Shown: positions 27,415-36,824, counted from the first letter of the stretch. The stretch: 64,000 nucleotides of DNA from Waterburya agarophytonicola KI4 (GCF_020640915.1 NZ_JADWDC010000009.1:1-64000), one strand, 5' to 3'. Notes: generated from the sequence alone by a model not told the origin. Numbers and translations: made by a program.

Positions 27415-28464
27415 ATGCATAAAATACCCGTTACTGTAATTTCAGGATTTCTCGGCGCAGGGAAAACAACTTTAGTCCGCCACCTGTTGCAAAATAACCA
27501 AGGAAGAAGAATTGCTGTCTTGGTGAATGAATTTGGCGAAGTTGGTATTGATGGGGACTTATTGCGATCTTGCCAAGTTTGCGACGAATCAGAAAGTCCC
27601 GATAGCAATATCGTAGAATTAACGAACGGGTGTTTGTGCTGCACAGTGCAGGAAGAGTTTTATCCTGTAATGCAAGAGTTACTCAAGCGACGAGATAAAA
27701 TTGACTGTCTCTTGATCGAAACTTCGGGATTAGCTCTGCCCAAGCCTTTAATACAAGCATTTCGTTGGCCAGCAATTCGCAATAGTGCTACGGTAGATGG
27801 AGTAGTTACAGTGGTAGACTGTTACGCCTTAGCAACGGGGAATTTGGTGGGAGATCTAGATGCTTTAGAATCTCAAAGACAAGCAGATCCCAATCTAGAA
27901 CACGAAACCCCCATCGAAGAACTATTTGAAGATCAATTAGCCTGTGCGGACATGGTCTTGTTGACCAAAACCGATCTAGTCGATCGCACGCAACTCGACA
28001 AAATTAAAGCCTGGCTCAAACAAGAATTAAAGCCTGGGGTAAAAATAGTCACTGTTAGCCAAGGAGAAATCGAGCCAGATCTATTACTCGGTTTTAATGC
28101 AGCAGTAGAAGATAATCTGGAAAGCCGTCATTCTCATCACGACGACGAAGAAGAACACGAACACGACGATGATATTAACTCAATCGAGCTTATTTTAGAT
28201 AGAGCTTTTGACCCCCAAGTCTTAACAGATAAGCTCAAACAACTACTACAAGAACAAGAAATTTATCGCGTCAAAGGATTTGTAGACGTGCCAAATAAAT
28301 CCATGCGTTTGGTATTACAAGGAGTAGGCAATCGTTTTGATACGTTTTACGATCGCCTTTGGCAACCCGACGAATCTAGACAAACCCGTTTAGTCTTAAT
28401 CGGACATAAATTAGAGCGCAATATTATAGAACAAGCAATTTTAGGAGACAAAATACTAGCTTAG
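27415..28464 (+). CDS. cobW: CobW-type GTPase (COG0523 metallochaperone)
   Basis: A 349-residue G3E-family GTPase. It has the P-loop GFLGAGKTT at 11-19, and the metal-binding CxCC motif GCLCC at 72-76, which also carries the Walker region of the family. TKTDL near 184-188 is the base-recognition motif. An acidic/His stretch (239-253) and the CobW C-terminal domain follow. It lies 26 bp behind hupE and under the same B12 riboswitch, so it is probably the cobalt-delivery chaperone for the cobalamin pathway rather than a zinc (ZigA/YeiR) paralogue. Additional cysteines at 53 and 56 might also bind metal. Confidence 0.9.
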   Translation: MHKIPVTVISGFLGAGKTTLVRHLLQNNQGRRIAVLVNEFGEVGIDGDLLRSCQVCDESESPDSNIVELTNGCLCCTVQEEFYPVMQELLKRRDKIDCLLIETSGLALPKPLIQAFRWPAIRNSATVDGVVTVVDCYALATGNLVGDLDALESQRQADPNLEHETPIEELFEDQLACADMVLLTKTDLVDRTQLDKIKAWLKQELKPGVKIVTVSQGEIEPDLLLGFNAAVEDNLESRHSHHDDEEEHEHDDDINSIELILDRAFDPQVLTDKLKQLLQEQEIYRVKGFVDVPNKSMRLVLQGVGNRFDTFYDRLWQPDESRQTRLVLIGHKLERNIIEQAILGDKILA

Positions 28465-28682
28465 TCAGTAATTAACTGATTTTCCCGCAAAATCACCAAT
28501 CACTAGAAACTGCCATCCCAGATATATGTGTGAATTTACGGTAAAATTTTCACAATTTGTCAGTATAGTATAGTTTCGGCTGAATCAAATTCAGCTAAAA
28601 TGAAGATGGAGTAAATATGTAGTTTATTTTATATAATTTACTTTGCTTTAAATGTAATAGCTCCTATATCTCAAGAAGTACT

Positions 28683-29219
28683 ATGAAAATCAGATCGTTA
28701 GCAGTCATGCTTGCTGGATTAAGCGTTGTTCTTGGCAGCGCGATCGCAAATCCCGCCAAAGCACAAACCAAAAATAACAACACCTATTACTGCGCCCAAT
28801 TAGATGGCAACTGGAATACTTTTGTCAACACTCCCAGAGGTCGAGTAACTCTAATTAATTGGGCAAACAAGTTTTCCGAAACCTGGACTCCTCAAAAAAG
28901 ATGTTCGACTATATCCCAGCGTTTTCAAAATTTTCTCGACGATGGCAACCTAAAATTTATTCGTACGGGTGAAATCAACAAAATGCCCGTACTCTGCGTA
29001 GCTAACGCTCGTGGTGGTGCTTGTCCTGAAGATAACGTTCTCATTACTCTCAAACCAGGAACAGATCCTGAAGGGGTTTTGATCAGATTAGTCGATTTCC
29101 GTCGCAGCGTCAGCGGTCAAACTTTAACTCTAAGTGCTGATGATGCGGGCTTCTATTCTGGCGGGGAGTTTTATGTAGATATGGATAAATTTATCGAATC
29201 AGTCCCCGTAAATAACTAA
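28683..29219 (+). CDS. COP23 domain protein
   Basis: A 178-residue exported protein whose mature part matches the circadian oscillating polypeptide COP23 family: YYCAQLDGNWNTFVNTPRG near the start, then SETWTPQKRCSTISQRFQ and LCVANARGGAC. A signal peptide spans about 1-27 (cleavage near AKAQ). Four cysteines (38, 79, 102 and 109 approximately) are probably disulfide-bonded outside the cytoplasm. COP23 of Synechococcus RF-1 is a clock-regulated peripheral membrane protein of unknown function. A short inverted repeat GCTGAAT/ATTCAGC lies upstream near 28580. The neighbours are a protease and a repeat-built protein. Confidence 0.85.
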   Translation: MKIRSLAVMLAGLSVVLGSAIANPAKAQTKNNNTYYCAQLDGNWNTFVNTPRGRVTLINWANKFSETWTPQKRCSTISQRFQNFLDDGNLKFIRTGEINKMPVLCVANARGGACPEDNVLITLKPGTDPEGVLIRLVDFRRSVSGQTLTLSADDAGFYSGGEFYVDMDKFIESVPVNN

Positions 29220-29281
29220 GTTACCGTTAAAAAATTGAATTTTCACCATCTAAACTCGCAAACATTTATCAACACTAGTGA

Positions 29282-30334
29282 ATGAAATGGCTACCCAGTA
29301 GAGGGTCACAAAAGCAAAATCAAGCAGGACAAACTGCTTCTGACAAAAACTTGCCCAAATCAATTCCCCTCGTCATTGGACTAACTTGTTTAATAAGTAC
29401 GGGGGCGTTTTTTTCCCTGAATAGATTTGGGCTAAAAAAGATTTTTGCCCTTAATTCTTTCCAAGAGTCATCTCCAGAAATCAAAGAAATTGCTGCGGAC
29501 ATAAGTATCAAAGTGTTGGATAAAGAGTTTTTAGGCTCTGGTTTTATAGTGCAGCAACAAGGGAATAAATATGTTGTGATTACTAACCAGCATGTCTTAA
29601 GGGCGGGAGAAGCACCCTACAACGTCCAAACCCCCGATGGAAAAATTCACTCTGCCGAAGTTATTTCTACTTTAGTTGAGAGCGATCGCAAATATGATTT
29701 AGCAGTTTTGCAATTTTCTGCTGATGTAAATTATCCCGTGGCAAAAATCGGTAGTTCGCTTTATTTGGAAGTGGGAGAGCCTATTTATGCTGCGGGTTTT
29801 CCTTATTCGGAAGTCGGAGTCAAAAATCCTGCGGAAAGAGACAGAGAAAATTCTCAAACCAACCCCTTAACAGGACTGGCTGTTAAAACAGGTAGAATAA
29901 CTATTATTTTAAATCAAGCTCTACTAGAAGGCTATCAAATAGGCTATACAAACGATGTCAAGAAGGGTATGAGTGGAGGAGCGTTGTTAAACAGTCAAGG
30001 GGAGGTTGTCGGGGTAAATGGTAAACACGCTTATCCTTTGTGGGAATCTCCAGAACTTTATCAAGATGGAACTCAACTTTGTTCGGCTTTAGAAAAATTG
30101 ATTACTCGCTCTAGTTTGGCTATTCCCATTGAAAAAACTATTGAGTTGAATCCTCAATTAAAATCTCTTAGACCATCTTCCAATATAAAAACAACTCCCA
30201 AATCCAATCTTGCAGCCGAAGATTCTAAAATAATTACCACAATGCAACAAGAAGCAGAATCACTTGTTAGAGACTGCCAAGAGCGTGGAATCAATTCTCT
30301 CGATCGCGAAGGCAAAATAGAAAACGAATTTTAA
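29282..30334 (+). CDS. Membrane-anchored trypsin-like serine protease
   Basis: A 350-residue protein with one N-terminal membrane segment (about 28-48), then a trypsin-like double-barrel domain expected outside the cytoplasm. The triad is visible: His104 in TNQHVL, Asp139 in KYDLAVLQ, Ser231 in KKGMSGGALL. The C-terminal tail (about 290-350) is Ser/Lys-rich and helical, and no PDZ domain is present, unlike HtrA/DegQ. It lies 62 bp after the COP23 gene and just before a small unknown gene, so it may be part of an envelope-related unit. Substrate unknown. Confidence 0.85.
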   Translation: MKWLPSRGSQKQNQAGQTASDKNLPKSIPLVIGLTCLISTGAFFSLNRFGLKKIFALNSFQESSPEIKEIAADISIKVLDKEFLGSGFIVQQQGNKYVVITNQHVLRAGEAPYNVQTPDGKIHSAEVISTLVESDRKYDLAVLQFSADVNYPVAKIGSSLYLEVGEPIYAAGFPYSEVGVKNPAERDRENSQTNPLTGLAVKTGRITIILNQALLEGYQIGYTNDVKKGMSGGALLNSQGEVVGVNGKHAYPLWESPELYQDGTQLCSALEKLITRSSLAIPIEKTIELNPQLKSLRPSSNIKTTPKSNLAAEDSKIITTMQQEAESLVRDCQERGINSLDREGKIENEF

Positions 30335-30352
30335 GAAATTTACTGTAGGTTG

Positions 30353-30646
30353 ATGCGAGTCAGAATAGAAGAAAATATTTTGTTGATTGCCCATGAAGAT
30401 TTACCACCCTATAAAAAAGGTGGTTCGGTAGTTCGAAATAGCTATTTTTGGGCTTTAAAATCCATAGCCTGTTTTACCTCTAGAAACAAAGATTGGGAGT
30501 ACGATCGAGAAGTGTGGGTTGCGCTGGCTAGAATGCTAGTCTCTTTTACCGAATCTGGATATTTAGGCGATCGCGAAACCAGCTTGGAGTTTTCCGCAGA
30601 TACTCCCATTCCTTCCCAATTACGTTCTGTTTCTAGCTATTTTTAA
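30353..30646 (+). CDS. Small protein of unknown function (97 aa)
   Basis: A 97-residue soluble protein, mixed charge, with a hydrophobic helix in the middle (REVWVALARMLVSF) and no signal peptide. I use ATG 30353, since the codon before it is a TTG at 30350. It follows the protease gene after 18 bp and is likely in the same transcript. No motif is recognised. Its position next to the protease suggests a regulator or partner, without direct evidence. Confidence 0.5.
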   Translation: MRVRIEENILLIAHEDLPPYKKGGSVVRNSYFWALKSIACFTSRNKDWEYDREVWVALARMLVSFTESGYLGDRETSLEFSADTPIPSQLRSVSSYF

Positions 30647-30772
30647 CTATTGCTACAATAGAGCAATCGAGGGAAACTTTAGATCGACATTACACCATCT
30701 TCATCTGCAAAAAATTAAACTAGAAGACATATAAGAAATTTTAGTCGATCGATTTTATAAAAGATTTATACT

Positions 30773-31810
30773 ATGTGGTTAATAGCAACAGGAATATTTC
30801 TTGGCACGCAGATTAATTTTCTCGAACCAGTTCAGTTAGATAGTGACTTCAATCTTCCCCAGAACAAGGTTCAAAGCGATCGCCTTGAGGGTTTGACAAT
30901 TACCGATAAAGAAGGAAATTATGCTCCCGATTTGATTTCTAGTTTTGCGATCGATCGGAACTTTGTTAGCTTGAGTCATGCTAATTTTTATAATTTTGAC
31001 GAACAATTAAGTTCTTTCCAGCCAGGAAAAACATCTTGGAAAACCGATACTACCGTAGGTTCTCTAAAATTTGATGGTAAGTTTAACGATCGCGCCCAAT
31101 TGACCGATGGAAAAGCTTTTTGGCAAACTAAAACCAAACTTGGTTCGGTAAATTTGGGTATCAACCTCAACGACGAGCTTAAACCCATCAAAAGCACTGC
31201 TGGATGGCAAACCGAGACATTTTTGGGTTCGTTCATCGTAGAAAGCAAATTTAACGAGGAAATTACCTTTTCTGGGGGAAATACCGCTTGGAAAGCTAAA
31301 ACAAAACTAGGAGAGATCGCAATCCAAGGAAATTTTAACGAAAAAACAACATTCACGGGAGGAAATGCAGCCTGGAAAGCCAAAACTAAGTTAGGCTCGT
31401 TGGCATTAAAAGGTAACTTCGATCGCCACACCGTATTTACAGGAGGTGATGTCACAATATCCACCAAGACTTTGATTGGTTCTTTAGTTGCCGATGTCAA
31501 ACTAGATGAAGCAACTAGATTTAGTGGAGGGAATGCTGCTTGGGATGCCAATCTCTTATTTGGTTCAAATATTGGCGTGAGTGGCAAATTCGACGAAAAC
31601 ACAACCTTTACTGGAGGTAGTCTCAAACTAGGTGCTAAGACTGCTCTAGGAACTTTGGGAGTCAAGGCTAACGTCGATGGCGAAACCACTTTCACTGGGG
31701 GGAGTGCTTTCTGGAAAGCTAAAACTGGATTGGGTTTAGTAGGTTTAGATGCCGATTTAGAAAAAGATGGCGAATTTGAATCTTCGATTAAATTAGAATT
31801 TCCTTTTTGA
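30773..31810 (+). CDS. Protein built of nine 28-residue repeats, beta-rich, unknown
   Basis: A 345-residue protein. Residues 1-80 are unique and begin with a short hydrophobic stretch (MWLIATGIFLG), which would be a weak signal peptide without the usual basic start. From residue 82 to the end it consists of tandem units of exactly 28 residues, starting at 82, 110, 138, 166, 194, 222, 250, then 279 (one residue longer) and 307, plus a closing stub. The consensus is F-T-G-G-N-A-A-W-K-A-K-T-K-L-G-S-L with strand-like alternation. The Gly at unit position 15 is present in all nine units, and the Trp at position 8 in most. The protein ends KLEFPF, with a terminal Phe like outer-membrane barrels. 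An outer-membrane or surface beta structure is inferred; no family is recognised. An in-frame stop 15 bases upstream fixes the start. Confidence 0.65.
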   Translation: MWLIATGIFLGTQINFLEPVQLDSDFNLPQNKVQSDRLEGLTITDKEGNYAPDLISSFAIDRNFVSLSHANFYNFDEQLSSFQPGKTSWKTDTTVGSLKFDGKFNDRAQLTDGKAFWQTKTKLGSVNLGINLNDELKPIKSTAGWQTETFLGSFIVESKFNEEITFSGGNTAWKAKTKLGEIAIQGNFNEKTTFTGGNAAWKAKTKLGSLALKGNFDRHTVFTGGDVTISTKTLIGSLVADVKLDEATRFSGGNAAWDANLLFGSNIGVSGKFDENTTFTGGSLKLGAKTALGTLGVKANVDGETTFTGGSAFWKAKTGLGLVGLDADLEKDGEFESSIKLEFPF

Positions 31811-31880
31811 CTTTAAAGATCGAAAACAGGATATCCTAACATAGAGAAAAACAAGCCAATGATTTAACAAGATAAAAGCG

Positions 31881-33161
31881 GTGCTAGACCTAAAACTAAT
31901 TCGATCCAACCCCGAAAAAATCCAAGAATTAATCGATCGCCGTCATGGTAATTACGAAGTGCGATCGATTGTAGAATTAGATCGATCTTCAAGAGAGCTA
32001 GAAACCAACCGCAGTCAGTTAAGCGCGCGGGGTAACGAAATTGGCAAATTAATTGGCAAAAAAATTGGTAGCGGTAGCGATCCTCAGGGAGAAGAGATCG
32101 CCCAGCTAAAAACTGAAGGAAACCAGATTAAAACTCAGTTAAGCGATTTAGAACCCCAAGAGAAAGAATTAAAAACTCAAATTGAAGCTTTGCTGTTGGA
32201 ATTGCCCAATTTACCCGACGAATCCGTTCCTTTGGGCAAAGGAGAAGAAGACAACGTAGAAATTAAACGTTGGGGCGATGAATATATCCCCGAAAATAAG
32301 GATATTTTGCCCCATTGGGAAATTGGTGAAAAACTAGGCATTCTCGATTTCAAAGGAGCAGTGAAAGTGGCTCAAAGTCGCTTTGTCAATCTTGTTGGTG
32401 CGGGAGCAGCTTTAGAAAGAGCTTTAATTAGCTTTATGCTTGATACTCAAATTGCTGCTGGTTATCTAGAAGTTATGCCTCCCGTCTTGGTTAATAGTGC
32501 TTCTCTGATTGGTACAAGCCAGCTACCCAAATTTGCCGAAGACAGTTTTAAATGCACTAATGACGATCTTTGGTTGACTCCCACTGCGGAAGTACCCGTT
32601 ACCAACCTTTATCGAGATGAAGTGATCGAAGATAGCCAACTGCCTATTCATCACTGTGCTTACACTCCCTGTTTCCGTCGCGAAGCTGGTAGTGCGGGCA
32701 GAGATAGCAGAGGTTTGATCAGACTCCATCAATTTAATAAGGTAGAACTAGTCAAGGTAGTCACCCCCGAAACTTCCGATGCCGAACATCAAGCTTTAGT
32801 AGAAAATGCGGAAGCTATTTTACAAGCTTTAAAATTGCCCTATCGCATTCTCGAACTATGTACGGGAGACATTGGTTTTGGGGCTGCAAAATGCTATGAC
32901 TTAGAAGTATGGTTGCCCTCGGCAAAAATGTATCGCGAAATTTCTAGCTGTTCTAATTTTCGAGATTTTCAGGCTCGTCGAGCCAATATTCGTTTTAAGC
33001 AAGCAGGAAAAAAAGGTACGCAGTACGTCCATACCCTCAATGGTTCGGGGTTGGCTATTGGTAGAACTATGGCAGCAGTTTTAGAAAATTACCAACAGCC
33101 AGACGGTACTGTTAAAGTTCCTGATGTTTTACAGCCTTATTTAAAGAGGGATGTTTTATAG
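31881..33161 (+). CDS. serS: Seryl-tRNA synthetase
   Basis: Charges tRNA-Ser; cytosolic class II synthetase of 426 residues. The N-terminal long coiled-coil arm (about 30-110) is followed by the catalytic core: [26 protein letters not shown] (motif 2 region, near 266) and [18 protein letters not shown] (motif 3, near 383). Length and domain order are normal for bacteria. It uses a GTG start at 31881 ([14 protein letters not shown]). It is probably monocistronic, with 70 bp before it and a convergent methyltransferase after it. Confidence 0.96.
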   Translation: MLDLKLIRSNPEKIQELIDRRHGNYEVRSIVELDRSSRELETNRSQLSARGNEIGKLIGKKIGSGSDPQGEEIAQLKTEGNQIKTQLSDLEPQEKELKTQIEALLLELPNLPDESVPLGKGEEDNVEIKRWGDEYIPENKDILPHWEIGEKLGILDFKGAVKVAQSRFVNLVGAGAALERALISFMLDTQIAAGYLEVMPPVLVNSASLIGTSQLPKFAEDSFKCTNDDLWLTPTAEVPVTNLYRDEVIEDSQLPIHHCAYTPCFRREAGSAGRDSRGLIRLHQFNKVELVKVVTPETSDAEHQALVENAEAILQALKLPYRILELCTGDIGFGAAKCYDLEVWLPSAKMYREISSCSNFRDFQARRANIRFKQAGKKGTQYVHTLNGSGLAIGRTMAAVLENYQQPDGTVKVPDVLQPYLKRDVL

Positions 33162-33187
33162 CTATACAAAGTTAGATTTAGATAGGG

Positions 33188-34108
33188 TTATAGTTTTTGA
33201 GCGATTATCGCTCTATGTCGGGGGCTATTGATCGTAATACTAGGAGTTGTAAAACGCTCTTTAGTAAATACCTGTTCCATATCTAGAGCAAAATACTGAT
33301 CCAAATAGGGTTCGGTGCTTTTTAGCAAGGTAAGAATATAGGGAGGCATTTTGAGAAATATTTCTGACTGGGGATTCATGTCCATAATCCCTAGATATCC
33401 CCCTGGGCGTAACAAGCGATGCGCCTCTTTAATAATTGCCTCCGCAGCATCAGTAGGCAATTCGTGAAACATCAAACAAGCAGAAACGAAATCAAAACTA
33501 GCATCGGGTAAGCCTGTGGTTTCCGCAGCAGCATGAACCCATCTAACATTTTGATTATTCTGTTGCCCGCGATATTTTGCCACTGCCAGAAAGTAAGGAG
33601 AAAGATCGACTCCTGTAACTTGAGCTTGGGGGTAAATATTTTGCAATTCAAAAGTACTCATTCCCGCCCCACAACCCAAATCGAGAATATTATGGGGTGC
33701 GATCGCAATGTTTTCTAGAATTGCTTGACTATAGCTTTGGCGTAGCATCGGATCGCCACTGACATCGCCACTCGACCAAATTTGAGCGTGAACGGCACGA
33801 GAAGCAGATTCCACTTCCCAAGCAGCTTTCCAGCTTAAATTACCTTCATCATAAGCATGAAATGAAGTGGTGTAATATGCAGGATATTCTAGATCGGGGT
33901 TTTCGACTGCGGTTAAATCTTCTGACCAATCGCGATCGCTTAATTGCCGAACATTTTCTCGCCAGGGTACGCCAATTGATTCGGCTCGTTTAATCATCAT
34001 GTTACGGGCGCGATTTTTGGCAAAGTTGGCTAAAGGTGCGATCGCCAGAACACCATTGACGAGACGAGAAGCTATTCCTATTTTGGTTTGGGATGTAGTG
34101 ACAGTCAT
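33188..34108 (-). CDS. Class I SAM-dependent methyltransferase
   Basis: A 306-residue protein. The SAM-binding motif I ILDLGCGAGMSTFEL lies at 141-155, followed by VTGVDLS (motif II) and a DASFDFVSACLMFHELP segment (motif III/IV), then HRLLRPGGYLGIMDMNP. This layout is shared with ubiquinone/tocopherol-type and small-molecule methyltransferases. The N-terminal 100 residues are a family-specific extension with a hydrophobic stretch near residue 18-30 that could touch a membrane. The substrate cannot be told. It converges on serS with 26 bp between stops. Confidence 0.85.
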   Translation of the reverse strand: MTVTTSQTKIGIASRLVNGVLAIAPLANFAKNRARNMMIKRAESIGVPWRENVRQLSDRDWSEDLTAVENPDLEYPAYYTTSFHAYDEGNLSWKAAWEVESASRAVHAQIWSSGDVSGDPMLRQSYSQAILENIAIAPHNILDLGCGAGMSTFELQNIYPQAQVTGVDLSPYFLAVAKYRGQQNNQNVRWVHAAAETTGLPDASFDFVSACLMFHELPTDAAEAIIKEAHRLLRPGGYLGIMDMNPQSEIFLKMPPYILTLLKSTEPYLDQYFALDMEQVFTKERFTTPSITINSPRHRAIIAQKL

Positions 34109-34395
34109 TAAAAAGGAATTGGTATTGAGTTGTTAAATGCTCAATTATTTTAAGATATAATCCCGGTCTTTTCTTTTTTCCTGAGGTAATAAATTACTAT
34201 TTTGTCCAAAGTCCAATAGTAGTAACAGCAGACTGATACTCTCCGAACATCTCATCATGGAGAGTGATCGCAAAATTAGTTTTATCCATACCAACTTCAG
34301 CGAGAACAATATTAGAATTGGAGCTAGTAAATTTCGGCAGATTGCCAAATTCAGAACTACTATCTAAGTTAGCGATCTCAAATTATCTAAATTTA

Positions 34396-35679
34396 ATGAG
34401 TAATGAATTAGAATCACTTCTAGAATTGTCATCTCGTCAAGGAGCGAGTCATGCAGAAGTTTATCAGGTAACATCCCAGTCTCAGCCAGTATTCTTTGAG
34501 GGAAACCGCCTCAAGCAGCTAGAAAGCTCTCAATCAATCGGCACGGCTTTAAGATTGTGGCAAGATAATCGTCCTGGTTTGGCAGTAGCCTATGGCAAAA
34601 TAGATCCCGAATTATTGGTAAAAAAAGCGATCGCTCTGGCTAAACTTAACGATCCTGAAATTATTGAATTAGCACCACCTAGAACAGCCATTCATAATTT
34701 AGAAGGTGCTACAGCTTCTGTACCCGAATTGATTCAGTTAGGCGATCAAGCAATTACTCAATTACGGAAAGAATGTCCCGAACTTATTTGTTCGGCAGAA
34801 TTGGAATCGGAACGAGAAACCACTATTTTAATTAATTCTCAGGGATTATCCTGTCAGTATAGTGAGTCTGCATTGAGTTATTATCTCGGTGCAGAATTGG
34901 TTAGAGGAGAAGATTTTTTAGGTATTTATGACGGGGAATATACCAAAGATAAACTAGATCTAAATTCAATTGTAGAACAGATTATTCAGCGTCTAAATTG
35001 GGCAAAGCAAAATGTTAATCCACCCCAAGGCAAAGTCCCCGTATTGTTAACAGCTAATGCTGCAACTTTACTCTGGAGTACGGTTTCTTCTGCTTTAAAT
35101 GGCAAGAGAGTCAAGGAAAAGTCTTCTCCCTGGAGCGATCGACTGCAACAGCTTGTTATTTCCGAACAAATTAGTTTATCCCAGCAGCCCGATAAACTAC
35201 CTTATGACTGTCCTTTTGATGATGAAGGAATGGTCACTGAAGAATTAAATCTAATCAACAAAGGAGTTTTAAATCAATTTTATTGCGATCGCACTATTGC
35301 TAGGGAGTTAAATATTCAATCGACAGGAAATGGTTTTCGTCCTGGTTTGGACACTTATCCCAGTCCTTCTTTAGTCAATTTGATTGTTAATTCTGGCAAT
35401 GCTAGTTTTGCCGAATTGATCGCTCAGTTAAATAATGGAATTATTGTTGATCAACTATTGGGTGGCGGTGCAGATATTAGTGGAGACTTTTCTGTCAATG
35501 TCGACCTGGGTTATCGAGTAGAAAATGGCAAAATAACTGGTCGGATTAAAGATACTGCGATCGCAGGTAATGTTTATCAAATCTTAAAACAAGAACTTGT
35601 TTTAGGCAATGATTCCATTTGGAATGGTTCTTGTTTTACTCCTTCAATTATGGTTGATGGTATTTCAGTTGTGGGCTAA
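34396..35679 (+). CDS. pmbA: TldE/PmbA-family metalloprotease subunit
   Basis: A 427-residue TldD/PmbA-family protein. In the TldD-TldE heterodimer, TldD carries the zinc site and TldE (PmbA) the partner subunit, which together trim unfolded peptides. The start MSNELESLLELSSRQGASHAEVY is a family N-terminus, reached from ATG 34396. Upstream in-frame codons from 34264 encode an unrelated stretch and are excluded. The C-terminal half shows PYDCPFDDEGMVTEELNLINKGVL and GNGFRPG, with ADISGDFSVNVDLGYRVENG near the end. No HExxxH zinc motif is visible, so I favour TldE over TldD. No TldD partner is in the window. Confidence 0.85.
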   Translation: MSNELESLLELSSRQGASHAEVYQVTSQSQPVFFEGNRLKQLESSQSIGTALRLWQDNRPGLAVAYGKIDPELLVKKAIALAKLNDPEIIELAPPRTAIHNLEGATASVPELIQLGDQAITQLRKECPELICSAELESERETTILINSQGLSCQYSESALSYYLGAELVRGEDFLGIYDGEYTKDKLDLNSIVEQIIQRLNWAKQNVNPPQGKVPVLLTANAATLLWSTVSSALNGKRVKEKSSPWSDRLQQLVISEQISLSQQPDKLPYDCPFDDEGMVTEELNLINKGVLNQFYCDRTIARELNIQSTGNGFRPGLDTYPSPSLVNLIVNSGNASFAELIAQLNNGIIVDQLLGGGADISGDFSVNVDLGYRVENGKITGRIKDTAIAGNVYQILKQELVLGNDSIWNGSCFTPSIMVDGISVVG

Positions 35680-35743
35680 ACTGCCAAACATCTAATTATT
35701 ATAGTTCCCAACCTCCTACTGATAGATACGCCTTATCTCTAAT

Positions 35744-36625
35744 ATGACTATTAGCATTCCTTTTCCCCGTCGATTTCGTCTTACCCTGTCTCAAAGCTTG
35801 ACTATTATTGGTCTAATAATTACTCTAACCTTTATTGCGATCGCTTTATTCGCCTCTGGGTTACAAGATATTGGTTGGCTGCAAGATCCCTTAGAAGCCC
35901 TAGCTAACCCCATACACGAAGCACCAGGGGCAAAACATTGGTTCGGCACAACTCGACAGGGATATGATGTATTTTCTCGCACTCTCTACGGCACTCAAGC
36001 AGCATTAAAAGTAGTAGTCTTGGCAACTACCATCAGTTTAATCCTTGGTGTTCCCTTAGGTTTAGTCAGCGGTTATTTGGGAGGTAAAATAGATAAGGTT
36101 CTCATATTTTTTATGGACACTATCTATACTTTGCCTGGGCTGTTATTATCAGTAACTTTAGCATTTGTGGTGGGAAAGGGAGTATTAAACGCAGCTTTGG
36201 CTTTGAGTATTGCTTATGTCCCTCAGTATTATCGTATCGTTCGCAATCATACCACTAGCGTTAAAACCGAATTATTTATCGAAGCAGCACAAGCAATGGG
36301 CGCGCCCACTAGTAGAATATTATCCCGCTACTTATTCTTCAATGTAATTCAAAGCGTCCCTGTCTTATTTACCCTCAATGCTGCCGATGCAATTCTCATT
36401 CTTGGTGGTTTGGGTTTTCTTGGTTTGGGGCTACCTCCAGAAGTACCAGAATGGGGTCACGATCTGCGACTTGCTTTAGATGCTTTGCCTACAGGAATTT
36501 GGTGGTCGGCTACTTTTCCTGGTTTAGCTATGACTTTGATGGTGACGGGTTTGTCTTTGGTAGGAGAAGGATTAGGGGACCTGTTAAATCCTGGTACGCG
36601 GAATTTGCGATCGCGCAATACGTAA
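35744..36625 (+). CDS. Peptide/oligopeptide ABC transporter permease (DppC/OppC type)
   Basis: An inner-membrane permease of 293 residues with about six helices. The DppC/OppC N-terminal domain carries HWFGTTRQGYDVFSRTLYGTQAAL near residue 66. The EAA motif EAAQAMGAPTSRILSRYLFFNV near 186 contacts the ATPase. Such permeases work with a DppB-type partner, a binding protein and ATPases, none of which lie nearby. Isolated dppC-like genes are usual in cyanobacteria. Specificity (dipeptides, oligopeptides, nickel) is not decidable from this subunit alone. Confidence 0.88.
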   Translation: MTISIPFPRRFRLTLSQSLTIIGLIITLTFIAIALFASGLQDIGWLQDPLEALANPIHEAPGAKHWFGTTRQGYDVFSRTLYGTQAALKVVVLATTISLILGVPLGLVSGYLGGKIDKVLIFFMDTIYTLPGLLLSVTLAFVVGKGVLNAALALSIAYVPQYYRIVRNHTTSVKTELFIEAAQAMGAPTSRILSRYLFFNVIQSVPVLFTLNAADAILILGGLGFLGLGLPPEVPEWGHDLRLALDALPTGIWWSATFPGLAMTLMVTGLSLVGEGLGDLLNPGTRNLRSRNT

Positions 36626-36824
36626 CGAAGCGTGGATATCATTACCTGCAAAAGAACGTAATGATTATCTAATTATCATTCCGCACTTCAGTTTGTAGTT
36701 GGTTAACAGTAACGAGAAGCGTCAATTCTTGACTGTGTTTTTACGATTGCCCTTTATACTGCCTAACAGAGTGCAGCTATGTTTTGTGCTTACGAACTGA
36801 AATTAAGATTAAGAGGATATAAAT

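Noticed and set aside
30988-31695. A 235-codon open frame on the minus strand
   Set aside because: It is the antisense shadow of the 28-residue-repeat gene, kept open by the regular codon pattern. The sense frame has the meaningful repeat.
34145-34348. A 67-codon minus-strand frame before pmbA
   Set aside because: It is Leu/Ser-rich with no ribosome site, and another minus frame over the same bases looks more protein-like.
34264-34395. An N-terminal extension of the PmbA-type protein
   Set aside because: The family N-terminus begins at ATG 34396; the 44 extra codons are unrelated to the family.
36750-36780. A TTGACT..TATACT promoter before the BON-like gene
   Set aside because: The spacer is about 20 bases, longer than the usual 16-18, so it is too weak to claim.
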